Below are positions 56,446 through 64,000 of a stretch of 64,000 bases of DNA, one piece after another. Location: positions 53,438,157-53,502,156 of the forward strand of contig CM056381.1 of assembly GCA_029718625.1 (NCBI GenBank), in the 5' to 3' direction. The translations under genes and the position numbers were made by a program. Each line of letters starts with the position of its first letter. The stretch's first letter is position 1. The notes beneath the pieces are model-generated. The model was not told the DNA's origin and did not search any database. It worked only from the letters and a program-made list of their open reading frames with translations. The stretch is from Synaphobranchus kaupii (Eukaryota > Chordata > Actinopteri > Anguilliformes > Synaphobranchidae).

Positions 56446-57182
56446 AATTAATTTCTTTGTTTTGTTTATTTATTTTTTGTCCATTTTATGTACATTGCTA
56501 GTGGCAATCATTCACCTTTGGGGGTGAATACAGTACATTCTCTTCTATTCGATCACATTGTATTCAGAGTTTCTGTTCCACCTGAAATGAGAGCGGAGTT
56601 CACTTTCCACCTTAAAAGTCTATCGCGAATCGTCGACTATGTCAACTCATCGCTCTAATTTAATTTAACTTTTGACAAGGCTGAAGTAAGGTTAGAAGTA
56701 ATCTAATAGCACACTGTGTTATTCTGAGTTTAAATGAGAGCAGTAATCTAATAGATTACTGGCTGTTGATGTGGGGCTTCACGGTTGATGTCTGCAGGAA
56801 GACTCTATTGAAATCAATGAGCAATAGGCTACAAGAAGGTTGTGAATACAATGGAATTCTGAAGCTGCCGGACCCGTTAAGTTTGAAATTGAGACGTTTG
56901 GCATGTATGGCATTTTGGGAGTACATATTTCATTAAATGTCGCATCCCATGGCAATACATACGAGTAAATGTGTGGAGTATATTCGTTTTCCTGTAGCAA
57001 TAACACAAAATATCGGTTCTTCTTGTTGAAAAAATAAAGATAACCGTATCCTAAAAATTAAAAAAATTATTTAAAAGCGAACAAACGTCCTTTTTCTGGC
57101 AAGCTAGTGGTTTGTATATTGTTATTTAATCATACTGTAGCATTTCAGGACAATATACATGAAAAATAAGCTGGCTAAATAT
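56446..57182. other. Non-coding stretch, no gene seen
   Basis: Unique-looking AT-rich sequence up to the LTR of the next gypsy element. No supported coding frame. Confidence 0.5.
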
Positions 57183-57577
57183 TGTAGCGCGGCAGTAGCA
57201 GCTAAGCGACCGAGTAAGGGAGCATAGACACATGGCTTGCTTTGATAGCCAACTGGCCCAGTTTTAATGCCTGCCGAAAGGCTCACAAACCTAACCTGCG
57301 GTTGAGTATGCCGCTGACACAACTGCATGGGTGGCCATCCCTAGCTTATCTGACTAGCATGCTGCAAACATCCCAACTTTTATCCTGCTGGTCCGCATCC
57401 TAAACCTTCCTCAGTGCAACTCCTCTTAGCATAAAAGTTCCCACCCACCTACTAGTAGCCATTTACCCTCTACAGTGGCATCTCCCTCATAATTCCTTAT
57501 TAACACAAAACACAATATTCCCACCCCGGACCATCCACCCACTCCCACAGTCCACATTCCCCAGCCACAGCGTTACA
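57183..57577 (-). repeat. 3' LTR of the minus-strand gypsy
   Basis: About 395 bases starting TGTAGCGCGGCAG and ending CACAGCGTTACA. It lies directly before the polypurine tract and pol on the minus strand. No TSD can be tested because the 5' LTR is gone. Confidence 0.75.
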
Positions 57578-57589
57578 TTGCTCCCCCTC

Positions 57590-59790
57590 TCACGAGTCCT
57601 CGACCCCGAGGAGCTCAACATCAAAGTCCTGAAAACGCTGTGGTCTCCTGCGCGTCCTAACAGGCCGTGACGCTCTTCCCAGGGGCGCGGCTGCTCCCAT
57701 GGGTGTGGCTGTCTCCCCCATTTCAGGCTGATAGGGCGAACTGGCAGCTGGTGCCAGGGGCTGAGGCAAGGGACTGCCTGCCGTTCCTGTGGGCCCCTGC
57801 TGTTGGTGGGGGCGTGCCCCGTGCAGGGGATCCACTGGAGGCGGGCCGAGCCGCACCCCGGTAAGGCGTTAACCAGTCGCGGTGCAGCACCACCGTACGT
57901 CCCCGCGGGAGGAGTCTCACTCTGTAGACGACTTCGCCCAGACGTTCCAGGACTGTATAAGGGCCTACCCAGGCACTCTGCAATTTAGGCGACTTCCCCT
58001 TCGTCCGTTTGGGTCCGTAAACCCACACCAGGTCACCTGTCTTAAAGTGCGCCCCCTTTGTGTGCTGGTCGTACGCTCTCTTCTGTCTCGGCCCCGCTGA
58101 CTCTGCCTGTTGCCTGGCGAAGGCGTGTGCCGCTCCTAACCTCTCAATCGGTCGGCGTACCCGGGACCTGCAGGTGCTGACGGTGTATCCGGAGAGTGCC
58201 CAAAAGCCAGGGACGGCGGCGTCCGTAGTTCCTGGCCGAACATCAACAGGGCGGGGGTACACCCTGTGGTCTCCTGTGTGATGGTCCTGTAGGCTAGCAA
58301 GATGAGGGGAATCTTCAGGTCCCAATCTTTCTGGTCCTTGCTAACTACCATACCAGCTGTGCCCCTAGCGTCCTGTTAAAGCACTCTACTAAGCCGTTGC
58401 TCTGTGGTCTTAGTGGTGTGGTGTGCATCTTCTGAATAGCTAATTGTCTACACATCTCTCGAAGTTGCGTCCCTGGTCAGAGTGTAGTTCTGCCGGGACC
58501 CCGAATCTACTGAACATCCCCTCAATGAGTGCCTCAAACACCATCGCCGCCTCCTGGTCAGGCACGGCATAGGCCTCCGGCCATTTGGAAAAATAGTCCA
58601 TGGCAACTATCACAAATCTGTTGCCTCTGGGGGTGCGGGGGAATGGCCCCAGCACGTCAATAGCGACTCGCTCCACGGGGGCGCCGACACGATACTGCTG
58701 GAGGGGAGCCCTGCTCTGGTCAGTAGGGCCTTTTCGGGCTGTGCAGGGGTCGCATTGGCAGCAGAACGCCTGTACGTCCCGCCAGCAGGTGACCCAGTAG
58801 AATGATCGACGCACCCGGTGCAGGGTCTTGTTAACTCCAAAATGTCCCACTCCCGGCTGGCCATGATTCGCCTCCAACCGACCGGCTCTAGGGGACCACC
58901 ACCTGCCACCTGTCCCTCACAGTGGCCGGCTCTCTCCATCGCCTCCACAGCACTTCGTCCCGCACCATCAGCCCTTCCCACTGGGCCCATAAGCCTTTCA
59001 CCACTGGGCCCTCCGCTGCAACCTCAGGCCAATCCGGTTTCCTGCCACCTTCCAGCCAGCGAAGGATCTTGCTCAGCTCCATGTCTTCCCTCTGGTCTTT
59101 AGCCCAGTCGGCTGACTCGTCCAGCCGGAGCGCCATGCACCGCTCCCCCCAAGCCTTCGCCGCCTCGACCTCCTGCGCCTCGGCACGGCTACAGTGAGTG
59201 CAGTCAGGCCTGCATGGCCGCCTTGACAGCCCATCCGCGTTGGTGTGGTTTCCCCCCCTCCGGTGGACAATAGTGAAATTGTACTCCTGGAGTTGCTCGA
59301 TCCATCGCGCCACTTGCCCTTCGGGTTCGCGGAATGACAACAGCCACCTAAGGGAGGCGTGATCTGTCTGGCAATTGTGGCAAACCCCTGAACAAAGCGG
59401 CAGAAATAGGAGGCTAACCCCAAAAAGGATCGCAGCTCAGAGCGGTTACGGAGCACTGGCCAGTCCCGTACCGCCGCAACCTTCCCTTCCATAGCAGCCA
59501 CCCCGGCCCCACTCATCTGATGGCCCAGGAATGTGATCTCCCAGCACAGCAGCTTGCATTTTTCAGGATGTAGCTTCAACCCTGCTTTCTTGATCTTGGA
59601 GATGGCTAGGTGAAGGGACTTCAGGGCGGTGTCGAAATCTGGAGTGTGGAGGAGCACATCGTCCAAGTAGACCTGCACATTCTCTGTGGGGACGCCCGCC
59701 AGCACCTTCTCCATGAGCCTCTCAAAAGTGGGCCGAAAGGCATTATAGTGAATTGCCATAGCCCTGTCCCGGTGGAGAACACCGCAACGA
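57590..59790 (-). pseudogene. gypsy pol remnant (RT palm, RNase H, integrase)
   Basis: From the right on the minus strand: RT with TFERLMEKVLAG and VQVYLDDVLLHTPDF (59650), then ITFLGHQMSGAGV and LRSFLGLASYFCRFVQGFA. RNase H end: FTIVHRRGGNHTNADGLSR (59210-59275). Integrase HHCC is in GHFGVNKTLHR and CCQCDPCTARKG. The core has AIDVLGPFPRTPRGNRF, FSKWPEAYAVPDQ and ELHSDQGRNFE. The C-terminal part is GDLVWVYGPKRTKGKSPKLQ and WVGPYTVLERLGEVVYRV. Frame changes lie near 58330-58440, 58890 and 59340. The first half of RT, protease and gag are missing. Confidence 0.9.
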
Positions 59791-59799
59791 CCCAAAAGT

Positions 59800-61000
59800 C
59801 TCTCAGGCTGGCATCGAGGTCAGGACAGGATGGAAGTGGAGGGCAGCAGAGGCCGTGGATGTCGCTGAGTCGCGGCTAAGGCACAGGGTGCTGGTGGGCA
59901 CAGTGCCTTGTGGAAGAGCTGGCCTGGATAGCAGCATAACACCTCGCTATGACAAGGCGCAGGGGAAGGACAAGAGGTCGCTGATCCAGGATGAGGTGCG
60001 AGCATCTGTCGAGAAGGAGCGAGCCAGCAAGATGGTTGGAATGCGGCAGCAGGGAGCCTGGACAAGATGGGAGCAAGCGGTGGAGCGCAAAGTCTCATGG
60101 GCCGAACTTTGGAAAGCCGAGCCCCATTGAATAAAATTCTTAATCCAGGTGGTCTATGATGTTCTACCAAGCCCATCTAACTTGTTTTGCTGGGGGAAGG
60201 TGGAGTCACCAGCTTGCCCTCTGTGCCTAAAGAGAGGAACCCTGGAGCACATCCTCAGCTGCTGTTCGAAAGCCCTGGGTGAGCGGCGCTACCGCTGGCA
60301 CCATGACCAAGTCCTGAAGGCCATAGCAATCTGCAGTGGGATTAGCCACTGCAAGCGCCTCCGCTCAGTGAAGAAGACCATAGCTTTCGTCAGGGCTGGG
60401 GAGAAGCTAACATCAGCTGCTAGGACCACCTCCTCTGGCCTGCTAGCAACGGCACAAGACTGGGAGCTGAAAGTTGACCTGGGGAAGCAACTGAAGTTTC
60501 CAGAAACTGTTGCCGCAACAACGCTAAGGCCAGACTTGGTGCTGATCTCAGAAACCTCCAAGCAGGTCATTCTCTCCCTTCCCTGGGAGGATCGCATTGA
60601 GGAGGGTAACGAGAGGAAGAGGGCAAAGTACGCTGGGCTAGTGGAAGAATGCCGAAGCAACGGGTGGCGTGCAAGGTGCAAGCGCATTGAGGTGGGATGC
60701 AGAGGGTTCGCAGGCCAGTCCCTCTGTAGGGCCTACAACATGCTGGGCATCACAGGGGCCAGTAGGCGAAGGGCTATGAAGATGGCCACCGAGGCAGCAG
60801 AAGTTGCTTCAAGGTGGCTGTGAATCAGGAGAGGAGAGCCGTGGGTGGGGTAGTGCTACCTGGACACAAGCCGGGACTTGATCAACCCCGGCTGGGTCGC
60901 CTGGGCGAGGGTGTCTGATTGTTGAAAGACCCGAAACACCCATTGACCCCAGGTAACATCACTGATGATGTGTCCAGGTGCATCACAAGATGATGTATGT
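59800..61000 (+). pseudogene. R2/NeSL-type LINE, C-terminal part with REL endonuclease
   Basis: The frame from about 59830 reads WRAAEAVDVAESRLRHRVLV, MVGMRQQGAWTRWEQAVERK and, after a stop near 60128, FLIQVVYDVLPSPSNL. The zinc motif CPLCLKRGTLEHILSCC (CX2CX7HX4C) is at 60216-60266. Then comes the restriction-like endonuclease region (TLRPDLVLISETSKQVIL...PWEDRIEEGNERKRAKYAGL) and the tail CRGFAGQSLCRAYNMLGITG, ending at 60823. Between KQVIL and PWED the usual acidic residue of VELTV appears deleted, so the nuclease is probably dead. 3' UTR to about 61000. RT is absent: this is a 5'-truncated copy. Confidence 0.85.
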
Positions 61001-61004
61001 CACA

Positions 61005-61195
61005 AGCTATGGTACATTAATTTATACTATGGTGCATCCATTGTACCGTGGTATGTACCATAGTACTACTATACTGTGTACCATAGTATACTTTGTAACA
61101 TTGTAACATTCATTGTACCATAGTACTACCATAGTGTGTACCATAGTATACTATGGTATATTCATTTGTACCATGGTACCTACCATAGTGGTAAA
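61005..61195. repeat. Palindromic GTACCATAGTA array
   Basis: Repeated GTACCATAGTA, ATACTATGGTA and GTACCATGGTAC words, each nearly self-complementary, over about 190 bases. Possibly the 3' tail of the preceding element or a small foldback repeat. Confidence 0.7.
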
Positions 61196-63354
61196 ATTTC
61201 TTATGGGATATTAGTCTACTTTTCATGTTCATGGATCATAACAGTGACATACTTTCAGCTGTAAAATAGGCCTTCTGTAATCTTACCTTTAACGGATGAT
61301 CACTCTCAATCTGTTTCCGTCTATTTTGCCAGATTGTCAATCAAACAATTGATTTGCTTAATAACCAAGGCCAATTAGTAAATTATTGACAATTTAACAA
61401 TTTATTTTGAGATAGCATTATTGTTCGGTGCATCATAAACTTGTTGAGTTTTTCTATATCCACATTTATGATGAAGTGTTATCATGCGAAGATTTTGACT
61501 TTTAAATGCTCCATGTTTAAATGTTCAATGATTGTAAATTTGTTTTTCTAGCTTTAATTACGTGTTGCGCTCAACGGCTCGAGACACTTGAGAGGCTGTC
61601 CTTTGTAATGCTTTCTAATGTTTACATCGCTTTGACTAATTTGAGTGCCGTCTTAAAATTAATTACATTCTTATCTGATCCTTGCAGCTTGATCCTTGTT
61701 AAACAATCTCAAGTTATCTTTGTCGTTGTCATTTCTTAATCATTATAAGCTACATATTGGTCTTGATTATTCAGCGAATTGTTTGATTGTTAGACTACTC
61801 AAGCTAAATAAACATAAACAAATCTAATGTTGTATACCCTGCTTTTTCCAGTGAACCAGCTATCAATACATGTATAATAAGTGCTACACATTTTATGACA
61901 CAAAGAAAAATTCTAGCACAGAAAAACTTGCTCTATTCATTGATATTTGTTATTCAGTTAACTGCTTGATTGATGGTTACAGAATGCCTGTTTTACAGCC
62001 GACGGTACGCCACTGGATCATAATGTAGTTGACATGGTTCCTTACCGGGGGATTTAATAAGACAGAAGATGATGTCAGGGAATGATACCCGAGGCCACTG
62101 AGTTGGATCATTTGTCCACTCTGTAACCGCATAAGGACAGCATTCGAGTACTGTTTGGTTTATTTTGCCGAAATATCTTTAGGAAATTTTCTGACATTAT
62201 AATGAAATAACAACCATAGCTAGCTTGATCTACGATGTGTCCCTACTCAGAACAGTGACAGACACGGCATTGTTTTCGGCAATGTTTTCCCCCTTCGCCC
62301 CGGCCCTCAACTATGACAGAACACCGACTGAATCTATTGTCCACTGTGTCACGCATGGGTCAGTATAGTTGCAGGTGAGAATGGGTGGGGGATTGCTTGT
62401 TAAATTTACTAGATATGCAACAATAGTGGCACTTAGAAACTGTGTATTCGGTATAATTGTCACAAATCGTAATAACCTAATAAACTGATAATGCTATGGA
62501 GTTTGTTGTTTCCACTCATGGTTGTTTTTAGTTTAGTTTGGTTGCAGGGGAAATTAATGTCTCAGTTTAGCAATCTCATGGCGCCAGCCATGGCCACTGC
62601 ATCTGCGCAAAGGGGTTAATAAGGGGCTTCATGATGAGGTGATCAGCCACATGTTAGATCATGTTAGTGCTGGCATATAACAAAAATGTACACCTCTCTG
62701 GGGCCCGAGGACCACCATTTGAAACCACCTATAATACTTCCGCAGCAGTGATAAAAGATGAGTGCTGTGGATTGTTATTCATGATAAGGTCATATTTGAA
62801 AATAAACCCTCATATGTTTCATGTGCACAGAGCTACAAGAAAATAACTACAGGTAACATTTTTATAAATCACATTTTTTCAACAAAGTTTTGATCCAAAT
62901 ACACATCATGATAGCCTTCAGTTCCAGCATTCCATTTTTTAAATTTTCAAAGTACATGCCCAGCAGATCACTGACTGTGGGCTCTGCAGATACGGTTAAA
63001 GTGAGATGGCCCTCATCTCTAGTACGAATTTTAGTTTAGTTTTGGTTGCAACTTGCGTGTTAAAATCAAAATTTCGCCCATCAATATCTCAGCCGTTTTA
63101 GCATCAATTACCAAGCCACTTGGCAGATCAACTCATCTCTTCAATATCTCGACAAACAAATGTATGTTAATTTCGCTACTAATAATACTCCTTTGAGACA
63201 TGTCCGCAGTATTATCTGTAATGTTACTGAAGCTAACGTTACACGCGCCACACCATGTGAGCTGTCAACTAACTTTAGCTAAGTAGCATTACAAGCCCCA
63301 CATGGAACCTAACAGTGTCAAGCAATGTAACATTTAACAATTAATTTAGGACAA
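61196..63354. other. Non-coding stretch, no gene seen
   Basis: Unique-looking AT-rich DNA with no coding frame above about 70 codons, no terminal repeats and no RNA gene that I can recognise. Confidence 0.5.
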
Positions 63355-64000
63355 TTAAAGGGATAGTTCGGAATTTTGGACATAATGTCTCAAATACGAC
63401 TTACCCATGATTTAGTTGATTGATGGAAACCATTTTCAGCTAATTCCATGCTGTCCCTTCTTTTGGACATACACATGTTGCTAATGCTAGCACAACTCTA
63501 TGGCAACCGGTAGCATCCACTACCAAACGCACTTAAACACTCCACAGTGCACCCAAAGCAAATAAAATACGACGACAGTCTATCGGGGTTATTTTGAGTG
63601 TTTATACCATCATTTTTGAAGTCAAACTATCGTTGAATCCTTTACTTTGTGCTGACCTATATTCTCTGTGGAAGTACGGCGGCGGATCTTGTTGCTCTTC
63701 TTTGTTGTTGTAGTCGACCAGTGCTGGCACTACATTCGTAGGTAACGTAAAGTATCGCTCCACCGCCGTACTTCCACAGAGAAGGGGAAATGCTCGTCTT
63801 CCTCATCCCATAATGCACAGCGTAGCTGGCTACGGGAGCTCGTCTAATCCAAAAATGCGCAGTGCTTTCTGCAGTTGGACCAAGGTCGGATCACGTTCTC
63901 ACCACAAACGAACCGCACCAGGGTTCATTTGGAAGTGTACCAAGACCACCTCATCAACAAGGTCTCGGTCCGCTTGTTTGGTCCACTTTTGGTACGCACC
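63355..64000 (+). mobile_element. TTAA-type MITE, second copy, running off the window
   Basis: Starts TTAAAGGGATAGTTCGGAAT and matches 10073-10283. An internal perfect 21-base inverted repeat starts TTCTCTGTGGAAGTACGGCG at 63661-63681 and is mirrored at 63763-63783. From about 63870 a segment with CGAACCGCACCAGGGTTC and GGTCTCGGTCCGC words may be a different repeat. The right end lies outside. Confidence 0.7.

Larger units (their letters stand above)
57183..59800 (-). mobile_element. Ty3/gypsy element on the minus strand, truncated in RT
   Basis: The 3' LTR occupies 57183-57577 with near-inverted ends TGTAGCGC and GCGTTACA. In element orientation it is preceded by a GAGAGGGGGAGCAA polypurine tract (57578-57591). 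Pol follows rightwards on the minus strand to about 59790, where homology stops within RT. There is no chromodomain, and the integrase and RNase H sequences differ from the two other gypsies, so this is a different lineage. The 5' portion is lost where an R2-type LINE begins. Confidence 0.88.

Overview
The window reads as eukaryotic, almost certainly teleost fish, non-coding DNA built nearly entirely from transposable elements. The evidence is the element mix: a DANA/mermaid-type V-SINE with a (GGAT)n tail, Tc1 with a D,D34E transposase, several hAT families with 8-bp target-site duplications (TSDs), a DIRS element, chromodomain Ty3/gypsy elements, an L2-type LINE with an SGNH-esterase ORF1, Rex1/CR1-type, L1-type and R2-type LINEs, and many solo LTRs. 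Fish-style words such as TAACGTTAG and GTAGGCTA recur outside the elements. No intact host protein-coding gene, rRNA or functional tRNA was found.

Layout. 1-2449: 3' half of a gypsy chromovirus. 2811-8837: old DNA-transposon arms enclosing a TTAA-flanked element, which holds a palindromic hAT, which in turn holds a second hAT and a V-SINE; a solo LTR sits further right. 10073-15690: a TTAA-type MITE broken by a Tc1 element, a truncated solo LTR, a hexanucleotide array, a second Tc1 remnant, a hAT transposase pseudogene and a minisatellite. 15907-25413: a decayed multi-exon gene copy ending in a RING-like zinc-binding exon. A full-length L1 lies in one of its exons (16-bp TSD) and itself carries two solo LTRs.

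28060-33720: a reverse-strand Rex1/CR1-type LINE cut by a gypsy element and by another solo LTR. 33913-39145: a minisatellite, then a solo LTR holding a second LTR, which holds an inverted copy of itself plus a 48-bp patch identical to a MITE 3 kb away. 39823-42275: microsatellites, a MITE, a solo LTR and a THAP-domain remnant. 42391-45700: a DIRS element with a diverged tandem array beside its gag. 48510-53145: a nearly complete L2 LINE. 54503-56399: a foldback element carrying a hAT. 57183-59800: a reverse-strand gypsy, abutting the C-terminal part of an R2-type LINE (59800-61000). 63355-64000: a second copy of the MITE family seen at 10073.

The genes do not form a pathway. What can be read is the order of insertions. 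TSDs and interrupted reading frames show host pseudogene, then L1, then solo LTRs; Rex1 LINE, then gypsy and LTR; and DNA element, then LTR A, then LTR B, then inverted LTR B. No clearly new biological system is visible. The best leads are the decayed RING-type gene family, the inverted LTR with its short foreign patch, covarying hairpins in hAT termini, and a motif shared near the 3' ends of several unlike LTRs.
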